Source of the DNA: Photobacterium atrarenae
GTDB taxonomy: Bacteria > Pseudomonadota > Gammaproteobacteria > Enterobacterales > Vibrionaceae
Reading direction: 5' to 3'
Assembly (NCBI RefSeq): GCF_024380015.1
Contig: NZ_CP101509.1
Coordinates: 1,364,001 to 1,428,000 of the forward strand
Length of the DNA: 64,000 nucleotides
Shown: positions 8,772 through 18,434 of the stretch, one piece after another
Position numbering within the stretch: position 1 is the first letter of the stretch
How the letters are laid out: each line of letters opens with the position of its first letter
Translations under genes and position numbers: made by a program
The notes under the pieces: generated by a model
The model's input: the letters and a program-made list of their open reading frames with translations, nothing else
Databases searched by the model: none
What the model was told of the DNA's origin: nothing

Positions 8772-10886
8772 TTAGCGTTTGCGCCAGATCGTCATCTCAG
8801 ACAGGCTGTGCTGGAACTTGCGCTTGGTTTCGCGGATCACAAATGGGATCTCTTTGACTGCAACCAGTTCAAAGTGTGGGATCAGGGTTTCTGTCAGGCC
8901 GTCCAGCGTAGTGAAGTTTTCACCATTGACCTTGATTCCGCCGAGCCATTTGGCTTTATCTGTATATTCTTCTAGCCAGGTATAAGGCGAAGCCACAACC
9001 AAATAGCCGCCGTGGTTGATCCGCTGGTGGATCGAGGCGAGGAATTGTTTCGGATCGTTGAGGCGATCAATCAGGTTTGAGGCATAGACTAAATCATACC
9101 CGCTGAACTGCGGTTTGAGATTACAGGCGTCGCCCTGCACGAAATTGATTCGGTTGGCGATACCAGCATAGCCAAGTGCATCCAGAGTAATACTTTTGAA
9201 CTCAACCAAATCCCCTTCAGTACGAATGGTGTAGCGTTTTTCGCCTTGCTCCGTCAGGCTGTAGGCCTGCTGAATAAAGCGCGCTGAGAAATCAATTGCA
9301 TCCACGTGTTCAAAGTGTCTGGCAAGCTCAAAGGAAGCACGACCGACCGAGCAGCCGATATCCAGTGCTTTGGCCTGATGGGTGAGCTGAATTTCCTGCA
9401 GGCACTGCTTTACGCCATTGAGGCAGAAGTTGGGGACTGAGAAATACTCGTCTCCGTAATGAAATTCGAGATACTGAGAAATTAGCTCGTCGGTTTCATA
9501 GATATTGAGCGTCGTCATAGTTTCCGGGTTCTGACTGGATTCAACATAACGGAAGCCAGCGTGCTGATAGAAGTGACGACGAAATGCATAGCGGGACGAT
9601 TTGAGCGACTCGTTGCCGGTGGAGATCCAGGAGCCGCCTTTGATCAGGTTGTGCTTGCCATCAAAGGTTGGGGTTGAGAAGTCATCATAGAGCGGGTGCA
9701 CCGCAAAGCCCTGAAAGCCGTCGATACAAGTTTCAGTCCATTGCCAGACATTGCCGACAATATCGTAAAACCCGCCATGCTCAAAGCGATCAACCGGGCA
9801 GGAGGAAGCGTGCCAGGCCAGTTCGATATTTCCAGGGGGCTCCTGCCAGGCCGGGGAATCCTCTTCGATACATTGGCGCAGTACATACCATTCTGCTTCG
9901 GTCAGTAAGCGGATACTGGATTGCTTTTGTTCAGCTTTCCAGTTGCAAAAAGCTTTCGCTTCGAGCTGATTGACTTCCACCGGCCAGTTCAGCGGCAGGG
10001 GCACTTCCTCTGTTAAGTTACGCTGTAACCATTGCCCGTTCCGACAGCGCCAAAAACGCGGCATGGTCGCCTGGGTATAGGCCAGCCAGGCTTTGCCTTC
10101 GTCATTCCAGTAACGGGGCTGACGGTAGCCGTCATCTTTGACAAATACCATAAACTCATGATTGGACACCAAATATTTTGATGCTTTGAAATCGTCGACC
10201 TGAAAGCGCTGCTCGCCATATTCATTGTCCCAGCCGTAAGTCGGGGCGGATTCTGGTTTACCCAGGGTAATGGTGTCGCCACCGACAGACAGCAGTTGGT
10301 TTTCAGCGGGGATCCCGTAGTCCTGACAGGGTTGCCAGTCCGGATGGGGGCTCACATCACTGAGAGGAAGCTGACGAATGATGACCGATGAAGTCTCGAG
10401 ATGAATTCGCTCATGTTCAATCCCCATGAGGATCACCCAGGCCGGATCGTCTGCGGTAATGGGCAGCTTGAGCGTCATGGTGTCGATAAAGCGGTTTACC
10501 AGCGACGCGACTTGTTTGCGGTAGGCTTTGACGTCAGCAACCGCCGGCCAGTCATAATGCCTGCTATCAAGATCGTCCCAGGACATTTCGTCCACGCCGA
10601 TGGCAAACATGGACTCGAAATGTTCATGAATCCGTTGATCGATGTATTTACCAAGTTTTAACTTGTTGATATAGAAGACGGCTGTGTGACCGTAATAAAA
10701 AATAAGCGGATGGCGTAGAGGTTCAGGTTTACTGTAGTAAGCCGCTTCATTGTTGATTACTTCAAAAAGGGATTCGTACAGACGCCAGGTGTAGTTAAAG
10801 GCATCTTTTAGCTCCTGACGTTTGAGATCCGCTCTGTCTCCGGTCAACCACAGCGTACGTGTTGCTTTGATGAGTTGGTTATCCAT
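8772..10886 (-). CDS. ovoA: 5-histidylcysteine sulfoxide synthase / mercaptohistidine methyltransferase OvoA
   Basis: This 704-residue enzyme makes the first step of ovothiol synthesis, iron-dependent oxidative coupling of cysteine to C5 of histidine. Its C-terminal domain is the proposed N1-methyltransferase. Visible order: DinB-like helical domain with the iron motif HERIHLE (His158, His162), a formylglycine-generating-enzyme/sulfatase-modifying domain (GGFYDIVGNVWQWTET), and a SAM methyltransferase with LDIGCSVGRA near residue 505. ATG 10886 is chosen because AGGAGGAAA lies 6 nt upstream. No OvoB sulfoxide lyase gene is adjacent. Confidence 0.93.
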   Translation of the reverse strand: MDNQLIKATRTLWLTGDRADLKRQELKDAFNYTWRLYESLFEVINNEAAYYSKPEPLRHPLIFYYGHTAVFYINKLKLGKYIDQRIHEHFESMFAIGVDEMSWDDLDSRHYDWPAVADVKAYRKQVASLVNRFIDTMTLKLPITADDPAWVILMGIEHERIHLETSSVIIRQLPLSDVSPHPDWQPCQDYGIPAENQLLSVGGDTITLGKPESAPTYGWDNEYGEQRFQVDDFKASKYLVSNHEFMVFVKDDGYRQPRYWNDEGKAWLAYTQATMPRFWRCRNGQWLQRNLTEEVPLPLNWPVEVNQLEAKAFCNWKAEQKQSSIRLLTEAEWYVLRQCIEEDSPAWQEPPGNIELAWHASSCPVDRFEHGGFYDIVGNVWQWTETCIDGFQGFAVHPLYDDFSTPTFDGKHNLIKGGSWISTGNESLKSSRYAFRRHFYQHAGFRYVESSQNPETMTTLNIYETDELISQYLEFHYGDEYFSVPNFCLNGVKQCLQEIQLTHQAKALDIGCSVGRASFELARHFEHVDAIDFSARFIQQAYSLTEQGEKRYTIRTEGDLVEFKSITLDALGYAGIANRINFVQGDACNLKPQFSGYDLVYASNLIDRLNDPKQFLASIHQRINHGGYLVVASPYTWLEEYTDKAKWLGGIKVNGENFTTLDGLTETLIPHFELVAVKEIPFVIRETKRKFQHSLSEMTIWRKR

Positions 10887-11093
10887 TGCACACTTTCCTC
10901 CTGAAACAGACCATTTAAACGTAGCCATAAAGGAAATAGTTCACCAAAAAAATATGTTGCTTTGTTGATAGTTAGGTAAAAACAGACAGAGAGATCGATC
11001 TACAACCGGCGAGAGTGGGGGGAGAAACCGACGATTCCAACGGGATTGACCATACTATGAATTCAAATCGACAGCCCTGAAGAGGAGTTTGAG

Positions 11094-11624
11094 ATGCGAA
11101 GGTGGCGTGTGCCGGTGTGGATCTTTGTTGCGACCGGGTTGGTGCTGAACATTATCTCGGCATTGTTGACCAACTTTTCTATCGATAATATAAATCGAGA
11201 GGCTAATGCAATTCTTCAGCAGCAGGAGAGTCACGAGAAGTTAATTGAACTGACATGGCAGCAGGTCGAGACGATTGAAAGAAAACGTGAGTTGATCTTG
11301 TTATTGGTGTCGTTATCAGAAGGGAATGAACAACCGCTTCCTCAAACAGTGAAAGAGCAAGTTGTTACAGAGGTACATGACTGGCTAAATATCAACATAT
11401 CAAATTTGTCGACGGTTGACGTTCCGGCAATCATGCAGGGGATGAATGACAACCAGCGTGAATACCGAAATAAAATCAACCAGCTCTATATTCAGAATTT
11501 AGCATTGACCCAGTCTCATGAAAACAAGATGAATTCAATTTCAAGATTGAGAAATTTGGCGCTGTTTTTACAGATTCTTGGTCTGGCTTTCTTGTTGGTT
11601 CGGGATCTTAACAGGAGCTCTTAG
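11094..11624 (+). CDS. Hypothetical membrane protein with coiled coil
   Basis: A 176-residue protein with an N-terminal transmembrane segment (residues 7-28), a polar helical middle rich in Gln/Glu (INREANAILQQQESHEKL, likely coiled coil), and a second hydrophobic segment close to the C-terminus. The layout resembles a periplasmic sensor loop without a signalling domain. A strong ribosome site (AGAGGAG) precedes the ATG. I do not recognise the family. It is divergent from ovoA. Confidence 0.72.
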   Translation: MRRWRVPVWIFVATGLVLNIISALLTNFSIDNINREANAILQQQESHEKLIELTWQQVETIERKRELILLLVSLSEGNEQPLPQTVKEQVVTEVHDWLNINISNLSTVDVPAIMQGMNDNQREYRNKINQLYIQNLALTQSHENKMNSISRLRNLALFLQILGLAFLLVRDLNRSS

Positions 11625-11646
11625 TTGAATCGCTCTCGACAAGAAA

Positions 11647-11667
11647 AAGCCCTGCAGAGCAGGGCTT
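11647..11667 (-). terminator. Rho-independent terminator (minus strand)
   Basis: AAGCCCTGC and GCAGGGCTT pair around AGA. The A-run at 11644-11648 gives a U-tract on the minus strand, so it terminates the gene at 11677-11994. Confidence 0.8.
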
Positions 11668-11676
11668 GAAAGAGAG

Positions 11677-11994
11677 TTAACGGTTAGTAGAGTGGAAAGC
11701 GAAACGGCTTGACTCACGACCGCTTTCTGTTTTGGCTTTATATTTAACAGAGCGAGATTGCTCAATAGTCAATGGGATAAAGACCCGACCGTTTTCATCG
11801 GTTTGATAGGTTTTTTTCTGTTGTGGAACGTTGGCAACAGAAACAGATGCATTCGCTGCGGGCTGGCCGTTTTCAGTCACAGTGACCCATGCCCCGTTAT
11901 GCGTATCTGCAACCCGGATATCCGCCAGGGCTGAAGTTGACATAAGAATGGCAGCAGTAGCAGTAAGTACTTTTAAGCTAGACATATTCTTCAC
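11677..11994 (-). CDS. Small exported protein, Ig/carboxypeptidase-regulatory-like
   Basis: A 105-residue protein with a signal peptide (cleavage near ALADI). The mature part has the pattern VTENGQPAANASVSVA...TDENGRVFIPL. This is the usual strand-turn-strand of a carboxypeptidase-regulatory-like or Ig-type beta-sandwich fold, ending in a basic tail. It likely sits in the periplasm. Function is unknown. A long AT-rich spacer lies upstream. Confidence 0.7.
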   Translation of the reverse strand: MKNMSSLKVLTATAAILMSTSALADIRVADTHNGAWVTVTENGQPAANASVSVANVPQQKKTYQTDENGRVFIPLTIEQSRSVKYKAKTESGRESSRFAFHSTNR

Positions 11995-12615
11995 CTCGTG
12001 AGTCTGCGGCTATAGCCTTGTTGTTATATGTGCATTGATGTACCCATTCGCCATATAAGACCAGCCGTCAGTATAAATATTACAAACTAAATAGTGATTT
12101 TTTTATTTTTATTTTCTATCAGTACGTTATGGCCAGAATAAATATAGAGAGCTCAAACGGAGGATATTCGGTCAGCTTACTTTGGTAAAAACGACTTTCC
12201 ATCCTTGCTCACTAATTTCAGTATAGCGTCAACCAAAAAAAGTATGTGTAATTTTGATTAATTTGTCAGATAACACTTTGTTTCATGTTGTGTTATCTTG
12301 TTCACATTCTGTTCATATAAATAATGCGGGTGAGAATATTTGATAATAAATAGACAAAAGTGATTACTAAACTGTATAGAAGGGTTATCGCCAATAATCA
12401 TCTTCATCTTATTTTTTCAATGAAATTGCACTCAGATACGATATTATTATGTATGATTTATGAATGCGAAAAATGATTACACAGCAGAGTCGGACGCGTC
12501 ACAGATACTGTTCTCATAACCAACTAATATTTTAATCGGTAGTGTATTACAAATGAGAATAAAAGCACCATGATACCTGAGCATTGACTGATCGGTGCTT
12601 GCCAAAAGGGAATGT
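11995..12615. other. AT-rich intergenic region, no gene seen
   Basis: About 620 bp with stop codons in all frames and no convincing ribosome site, tRNA or terminator. It holds the promoter of the minus-strand exported protein at its left edge. Long A/T runs could bind nucleoid proteins or hide a small RNA. Confidence 0.5.
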
Positions 12616-13155
12616 TCAGGCTTCTACATGAGCTTTGAGTTCATAATATTCGAGATCTTCGGTCATCATATGGGCTCGAGTCGCATCGGGTTTGGTCTTG
12701 ATATGATCCATGCCGATCTTTTTCAGGATCCTTCCGGGAGCTGGGTCGCGACGAAAGTGTTGGCCGTAGATCACATCCAGCTCCAAGCGCTTAAATCCGA
12801 ACACTGCTATGCGCTTGGCTGCTTCGGTGCAATACCCTTGCCCCCAAAACGGCACACCCAGCCAGTAACCGAGTTGCGCGCGCCGTTCACAGATATTGTG
12901 TAAGCCAACACAGCCAATTAACTGGTAGTCCATTTTAAGGGTGATGGCATAAATCGCGGATTGCCCACTCTGCCAACCGGCCAGGTGTTTGCCAATCCAC
13001 TGTCCGGCCATGCCGTCTGTGTATGGGTGAGGAATGTTAATGGTGCCGTTTGCAACCTGCTCATGGCCGGCGAGCCGCTGGACTTTCGGTGCATCTGAGA
13101 GCTGGAAGGGCCTTAGGATGAGTCGTTCAGTGGTCAGCAGTGGTTGGTGTCTCAT
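12616..13155 (-). CDS. GNAT acetyltransferase, RimJ/RimL type
   Basis: This 179-residue protein begins TTERLILRPFQLSDA, the signature opening of RimJ/RimL-like N-acetyltransferases. It then shows IGCVGLHN and a YWLGVPFWGQGYCTEA motif equivalent to the acetyl-CoA-binding Q/RxxGxG/A segment. The usual N-x-x-S segment near the end reads HFRRDPAPGRILKKIGM, somewhat diverged. The substrate may be a protein N-terminus or a small amine; this cannot be told from sequence. Confidence 0.85.
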   Translation of the reverse strand: MRHQPLLTTERLILRPFQLSDAPKVQRLAGHEQVANGTINIPHPYTDGMAGQWIGKHLAGWQSGQSAIYAITLKMDYQLIGCVGLHNICERRAQLGYWLGVPFWGQGYCTEAAKRIAVFGFKRLELDVIYGQHFRRDPAPGRILKKIGMDHIKTKPDATRAHMMTEDLEYYELKAHVEA

Positions 13156-13412
13156 GGATGATCCTCGTTTGATAGCTTACATCGAGCCGATGTAAATCGC
13201 TTTTATTAAATCTTTTTCATATCGGAGATGCAATCGGTAAGATTAAAGTTATGCTCAATCGCAGCGATGCTGTATATGTGCGGCCAATCATAGGTGGGGG
13301 AATTGACAATATCATGTCACCGAAGAAAGCAACGGTGAGTCAAAGGCGCGTCTTCAGGTGATGGTGTTTTTCCAGGGGATTCGGAACTGGCCAATATCTG
13401 ACCCTCGGACGG

Positions 13413-13865
13413 CTAAGGGCTCCTTTGCTGCCAAGTGGATTCGCCATACACGGCAACATTCGACAGGGCTTTCCTGATGTTGTTTTCCAACAGAAGTTTG
13501 ATTAACCACCCGGTGCCGCGAACGCTCGGGGAGAATTTGATGCGATAGTGAACCAAGCTTTTATTGGCGCTCAGGCTTTCAAAGCGGACCCATCCGCCGT
13601 GCTCATTGACCGGCGCACCTTGGATAATTTTATAGTGTAGGTGCTCATTTTCTTTGTAATCAATGATTTGCTCTTGAAAACGGAAAGGGCCGGTGCTGAC
13701 TTCTCTCACGGCACCAATGCCGTTGATTTCGGGCTTCCCCTGTTTGATGAGTGAATAGTCGGCACTGAAGAACCGTCCGAGATTGTCGTGATCGGAGAGC
13801 AATTGAAACAGGAATGTTTTTGGGACATCAACTGCTTGTTCTAACGCTATGCTATGAATAGACAT
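13413..13865 (-). CDS. SRPBCC (START-like) family protein
   Basis: A 150-residue protein resembling the polyketide cyclase/SRPBCC fold: an N-terminal beta strand and helix (VPKTFLFQLLSDHDNLGRFF), central strands with GPFRFQEQI, and a long C-terminal helix (GWLIKLLLENNIRKAL). The fold makes a hydrophobic ligand cavity; the ligand is unknown. The open frame continues upstream to 14195. ATG 13865 is chosen because it has a GAGG site, and the fold starts there. The upstream extension looks non-coding. Confidence 0.78.
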   Translation of the reverse strand: MSIHSIALEQAVDVPKTFLFQLLSDHDNLGRFFSADYSLIKQGKPEINGIGAVREVSTGPFRFQEQIIDYKENEHLHYKIIQGAPVNEHGGWVRFESLSANKSLVHYRIKFSPSVRGTGWLIKLLLENNIRKALSNVAVYGESTWQQRSP

Positions 13866-14824
13866 TCGGTCAGCCTCACGTTGAGTTGTAAAAAATATGT
13901 TAACAGTGTGAGTGGGTGAGTCAATCACAATTTGGTCTCTATTTTGCGACATCCATGCCGATAAAGTCAGTGGTTTTCCCAATGTTCTGCTGCTCTCAAT
14001 GCTGTCCCTATACCCTGGGGTTGGATGCGACAACTCTTTTGTGATGGACTTTTTATGCAGGAAAAACAGATTGTTACTGTTGTGGAGCATTGGCGTAGCA
14101 GAGAGCGGGTTATCATGCTGGAAAACTGCTTCTGGAAGTGGAAAAACATGATCTGGGTCAAAAAAATAATTTAAAATAATGGTTGCAAAATGCATCTGAG
14201 GCTCTTATATTGATTTTGGTTGATGTGAATAAGATGGTGATAAGTCATTAGAAAAGTGGATTGCCTTAGTCCGTTAAATAAGGTGCAGTACGATTCCCAT
14301 CTTAAGCGATCTCCAGCCCTTAATCCCTGAGCTTTCCATTGAGTTTTTTCACTCCGGTGAGTGCTCTGTTGAAAAGTCTATTTCCAGGGTATGTGACACT
14401 GAACTGTTATTTAACTGTCATAAGGATGTCATCTCCAGTTAGGTATAGTTCAGTTGATTGAAGAGTAAGACGGTATTAAAAATCGAAATATCAACCTTAC
14501 TCGTTTTGGAAAAATGAGAGGTAAATATGACTAATAACAGAAACCGCAGACAATGGTTTTACCACCAATCGCAAACAACAAATGCGAAAGGTAAGTCGAA
14601 GTAGTCACTTCAGAGAAAACATTAAGCTAATGATTTTAAAGTAAATATTTAGTAACAGATTTGCCAGAAGCACATCAGTTGTGTCTCCGTGTTTCTGGCT
14701 CAAATATCTTCTTTGAATCCAATCCAGAATATTCAGTTTTTCAGATTTCATTATTTATAAAATAATTGGCAAACGTTTGCTTTTATTTCTGAATGGTTCG
14801 ATAGAGCGATCCCGTGATCAATTA
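13866..14824. other. Long intergenic region with one possible small ORF
   Basis: About 960 bp without an ordinary gene. It contains a 25-codon ORF with a good ribosome site at 14527-14604, listed separately. I see no other supported feature. Confidence 0.45.
14527..14604 (+). CDS. Possible 25-residue basic small protein
   Basis: ATG 14527 is preceded by GAGAGGTAAAT, a good ribosome site. The predicted peptide opens MTNNRNRRQWFYHQ and ends in KGKSK, so it is strongly basic and polar with no membrane segment. It could be a true small protein, a leader peptide, or a chance ORF in an AT-rich spacer. No downstream gene on the same strand would use it as a leader. Confidence 0.4.
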   Translation: MTNNRNRRQWFYHQSQTTNAKGKSK

Positions 14825-15433
14825 TTACTGATAAATTTTGCCACCGACTGATATCTCTTTCGGAAATTGGGTGACAGGCGCCCCCCCTAAATAGACATTT
14901 CCCTTCACTACCAGATATTGAGGTAACTCGGAGATTGCTGTGTTCGCCAAATACAGATCGCCCCCGACATATAAGTAGGGAGGTAGTTGTGTAATTTTGG
15001 TCCCCATCAGGCTTAAATCCCCCGGAACCTGTAACCCATTGTTAAGTGACGTTATCTCTGAGTGAGCCAGGTTAATGTAACCTTGAACAACCAGTTGCAA
15101 TGGCAGCTTTTTGATCTTGCTGTAGGCGAGGTTCAGGTTGCCTTCAACCGTCAGTTTCCGGGGTAAATACTCAATATTGCTGTACTCCAGGTTCATGTTT
15201 CCCTGGACAACGAGAGGATCTGGCAGCTTGAGATGCTTGGCATTTCTAAGAAACAGGTTGCCATAGCTATCAAGATAGTTGAGTAGTTTTCGTTCTGAAA
15301 TATATTGATTGGCCTGGGAGGCTGGAGAGAGAAGTAGGGCTGTGACCAGCAGAAAAAAAGTCATGCCCAGCCGCTGCGGCGTGGCTTGCCGCGCCAAACG
15401 CATGCCTGATAACTGGCTGGTTGCTTTGGACAT
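14825..15433 (-). CDS. Exported leucine-rich-repeat-like protein
   Basis: A 202-residue protein with an N-terminal signal sequence (hydrophobic run from FFLLVTALLL, cleavage near SQANQ). It is followed by about seven 20-residue repeats of the form LPxxLxVxGxLxLxxTxI. Each unit would give one turn of a right- or left-handed solenoid. Such secreted solenoids often bind other proteins. ATG 15433 is chosen over a TTG at 15436 because GGGAA lies 7-8 nt upstream. The Arg-rich 30-residue stretch before the hydrophobic core is long for a signal peptide. An internal Met at the core is an alternative start. Confidence 0.75.
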   Translation of the reverse strand: MSKATSQLSGMRLARQATPQRLGMTFFLLVTALLLSPASQANQYISERKLLNYLDSYGNLFLRNAKHLKLPDPLVVQGNMNLEYSNIEYLPRKLTVEGNLNLAYSKIKKLPLQLVVQGYINLAHSEITSLNNGLQVPGDLSLMGTKITQLPPYLYVGGDLYLANTAISELPQYLVVKGNVYLGGAPVTQFPKEISVGGKIYQ

Positions 15434-16000
15434 CAAAAATTCCCGGATGATAACTCTTGGTTCATTATGCCTGGGTGCGGCAATGAGTCAATCTTCAGCT
15501 AAGTTTGTGATGAATCAAGGATCTATTGAGTTGTTCTTGATAACCCGCAGCAGGCCATCTGAGTTTTGATTTTATGAACTGGGCTGAGTCGAGCAAAATG
15601 CCTTAACATCGCGCAGGAGCAGCTTTCCCAAGGGGGCTGCTGATTTTCTATCCAAAGAAGCACCGATCACAAAAATATCAGTCTTTGGGGTTGTTAATGT
15701 GAGCTATATCTCTATATACTCCGCTTCCGGCCAGAACCCTTAAGTTCAGCCACCTTAGTTACAAGCTGTCACCATGGAAATGTGAACGACCCACGGAGTT
15801 GGACCGGCGTTACTTTAGCTTGTTATCAAGGTGACTTGTATGTTGTACATGTGGGCGGAAAACACGTCATTGACTGAACGTTATTGTTCAGCTCCTTCCT
15901 ATTTTGCTTTTTCCCCGAAAGCGTTCGCTCCTTTGTTGCAACAGGCAGTAAAACCTTCATATTTCGGCTTTTCATTTATTCGAAGCAACAGGACGAAATA
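15434..16000. other. Intergenic region upstream of the nucleoside transporter
   Basis: About 570 bp. It has a hairpin with 6-bp arms near 15622 (AGCAGC / GCTGCT) and several TGTGA half-sites that could be CRP-related. None is complete enough to call. No gene is evident. Confidence 0.4.
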
Positions 16001-17209
16001 ATGCAGTTGTTCATTAGTTTGGCTGGTATCCTAGTACTGGTCGCATGCGCTTGCGCGTTATCTGAAAATCGCAAAGCCATCAACTGGCGTACGGTCGGTG
16101 GAGCCTTGTTCTTACAAGCCAGCTTTGCCGCGCTGGTGTTGTACATACCGGTCGGACAGATGATGCTGGGCGCGATGAGTAGTGGTGTCGCCAGCATCTT
16201 GGGGTTTGCCGACGAAGGGATCAAGTTCCTGTTTGGTGATCTCGCTAATTCCGGCTTTATCTTTGCTGTTCGTGTCCTTCCTCTCGTGATTTTCATTAGT
16301 GCTCTGATCTCTCTTCTTTATTACCTGGGCGTCATGCAATGGGTTATCAAAGTGATTGGCGGCGGGATCCAAAAAGCACTGGGGATCAGCCGCGCCGAGT
16401 CTCTGGTGGCAACGGGGAATATCTTCCTGTCTCAGGGCGAGTCGCCATTGTTGGTCAAACCGTTTCTGTCCCGGATGACCCGCTCAGAATTGTTTGCCGT
16501 AATGACCGGTGGAATGGCCTCGGTTGCCGGTAGTGTGCTGGGTGGCTACGCTGGCCTGGGGGTTGATCTGAAGTACCTGATTGCCGCCAGCTTCATGGCT
16601 GCCCCGGGCAGCCTGCTGATGGCGAAGATCCTTGTACCAGAGCAAGGCAAGCCGATGGAGCAGACCGATATTGAAATGGCGACAAGCGATCACAGCAATG
16701 CCATCGATGCGCTGGCTGCCGGTGCCATGAACGGGATGCGGGTTGCGGTTGCGATTGGGACCATGCTGATTGCATTTATCAGTGTGATTGCGATGGCCAA
16801 TGCCGGGCTGGAAATGGTCGGGGAGTGGTTTGGCATGCAGAGCCTGACGATGCAAAGCATTCTGGGTTACCTGTTCTCGCCGCTGGCTTTTATTATCGGA
16901 GTACCGGCGACTGAAATGCTGCAGGCGGGCGCGTTTATCGGCCAGAAACTGATCCTGAACGAGTTCGTGGCTTTCTTGGATTTCGTCAATATCAAAGATA
17001 CCCTGTCTCAGAACAGCCAGGTGATTATTACTTTCGCGCTATGCGGATTTGCGAATATCGGCTCGATTGCGATTCAGCTGGGCTCAATTGGTGTGATGGC
17101 ACCAGAGCGTCGCAGTGATGTTGCAGGCTTGGGCTTTAAAGCAGTACTGGCTGCAACGCTGGCGAATCTGATGAGTGCTGCACTGGCCGGGATCTTCGTG
17201 ATGCTATAA
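16001..17209 (+). CDS. NupC-type concentrative nucleoside transporter
   Basis: This 402-residue inner-membrane protein matches the NupC/CNT family in length and motifs: GGGIQKALG, SLVATGNIFLSQGESPLL, FAVMTGGMASVAGSVLGGYAGLG and EMLQAGAFIGQKLILNEFVA. CNT proteins couple nucleoside uptake to a proton or sodium gradient. ATG 16001 is used because AGGACGAA lies ahead of it and family members start at the first membrane helix; the open frame to 15884 is non-coding leader. A terminator follows. Confidence 0.93.
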   Translation: MQLFISLAGILVLVACACALSENRKAINWRTVGGALFLQASFAALVLYIPVGQMMLGAMSSGVASILGFADEGIKFLFGDLANSGFIFAVRVLPLVIFISALISLLYYLGVMQWVIKVIGGGIQKALGISRAESLVATGNIFLSQGESPLLVKPFLSRMTRSELFAVMTGGMASVAGSVLGGYAGLGVDLKYLIAASFMAAPGSLLMAKILVPEQGKPMEQTDIEMATSDHSNAIDALAAGAMNGMRVAVAIGTMLIAFISVIAMANAGLEMVGEWFGMQSLTMQSILGYLFSPLAFIIGVPATEMLQAGAFIGQKLILNEFVAFLDFVNIKDTLSQNSQVIITFALCGFANIGSIAIQLGSIGVMAPERRSDVAGLGFKAVLAATLANLMSAALAGIFVML

Positions 17210-17242
17210 GGCTGTTGCATGGGTTACAGGCAACAAACACAA

Positions 17243-17268
17243 AAACCGCCAGTGGTTGGCGGTTTTTT
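17243..17268 (+). terminator. Rho-independent terminator
   Basis: AAACCGCC pairs with GGCGGTTT around AGTGGTT-type loop bases and is followed by a T-run. It terminates the nucleoside transporter gene. Confidence 0.82.
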
Positions 17269-17323
17269 ATTTCAGCTGGTGGATGCCAGCAAGTCGCAGC
17301 GTCTCTAAACACTGCGCTTATTG

Positions 17324-18196
17324 CTACTGATCAAACTGCTTGATCAGCACTGACGTATCCGCGCGGTTATAGCCGCGTGCTTGCAGCGCTTCGTACTTTT
17401 CATCGACCTGCTTGGTCAGGGGTAGCGCTACGCCTAGTTTTTCCGCAGCCTCAAAACAGATCCCGAGATCTTTGCGCATCCAGTCGATGGCAAAGCCGAA
17501 ATCAAACTTATCTTCAGCCATGGTCACCGCCCGATTTTCCAGCTGCCAGGAGCCGGCGGCGCCGTGTTTGAGCACTTCCGTCATTTTTTCAATATCCAAT
17601 CCGGCTGATTTGGCCAGCGTGATTGCTTCGGACAAACCTTGCAACACCCCGGCAATACAGATCTGGTTAGCCATTTTGGTGATCTGCCCGTAACCAACAT
17701 CTCCCATCAGGGTGGTGGCTTTGGCAAAGCTGTCCATGACGGGTTTGGCGATAGCAAAGACGTCTGGCTTGCCGCCAACCATGACAGTCAGGCAGCCATT
17801 GACCGCACCGGCTTCGCCACCGGAAACCGGGGCATCCATAAATGCCATCTCTTTTGCTTCAGCCTGGCTGGCAATCTCGCGTGCAATCTCCGCCGAAGCG
17901 GTGGTGTTGTCGATCAGAATGGTGCCTGGCTTGGCGTGGGTGAGAATACCGGATGGGCCGCAGTAGACTTCACGCAGATCGTCGTCATTGCCGACACAGG
18001 TGAAGACAAAGTCAGCATTTTTGGCGGCATCGCCCGGTGTAAGCGCATACTGACCGTCATAAGTTCCGACCCACTGCTCTGCTTTGGCTGTGGTGCGGTT
18101 AAAGACGGTGACTTGGTGCCCTGCTTTGGCCAGATGTCCGGCCATTGGGAAGCCCATAGTTCCCAGTCCGATAAATGCAATGTTCTTAGGTGTCAT
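17324..18196 (-). CDS. NAD(P)-dependent beta-hydroxyacid dehydrogenase, GarR/3-hydroxyisobutyrate type
   Basis: This 290-residue enzyme has a Rossmann start (IAFIGLGTMGFPMAGHL), the substrate motif DAPVSGGEAGA and the catalytic lysine segment GYGQITKMANQ. These define the family of 3-hydroxyisobutyrate dehydrogenase, tartronate semialdehyde reductase (GarR) and related reductases. Full length for the family. The exact substrate cannot be assigned; no glycerate, glyoxylate or valine pathway genes are beside it. Confidence 0.88.
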   Translation of the reverse strand: MTPKNIAFIGLGTMGFPMAGHLAKAGHQVTVFNRTTAKAEQWVGTYDGQYALTPGDAAKNADFVFTCVGNDDDLREVYCGPSGILTHAKPGTILIDNTTASAEIAREIASQAEAKEMAFMDAPVSGGEAGAVNGCLTVMVGGKPDVFAIAKPVMDSFAKATTLMGDVGYGQITKMANQICIAGVLQGLSEAITLAKSAGLDIEKMTEVLKHGAAGSWQLENRAVTMAEDKFDFGFAIDWMRKDLGICFEAAEKLGVALPLTKQVDEKYEALQARGYNRADTSVLIKQFDQ

Positions 18197-18434
18197 CTTT
18201 TGCTTCCCTGTTTGTCTGAGTCGTCAGGCGATTGGGCATCACTATAAAGAACCCGCCTCGCGTCAGCAACGAAAAATCGGTTTAGTCCCTATGGGGCGCA
18301 ACGTCAGGATATTGCAACATTTTCAACCTGAACTCGAAAAGTGTGCGCTAGCGCAAATATTTTCTTGTTTCATGGCAACAAGCATCTTATGATGCGAACA
18401 TTGATGCATTGTGGCGATTGGGAGTGCTTGTCGT

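Noticed and set aside
13866..14195. N-terminal extension of the SRPBCC gene
   Set aside because: The extra 110 residues are low-complexity and unlike the fold; ATG 13865 has a better ribosome site and matches family length.
15618..15660. Possible terminator or CRP region upstream of the nucleoside transporter
   Set aside because: The hairpin has only 6-bp arms and no full CRP palindrome is present.
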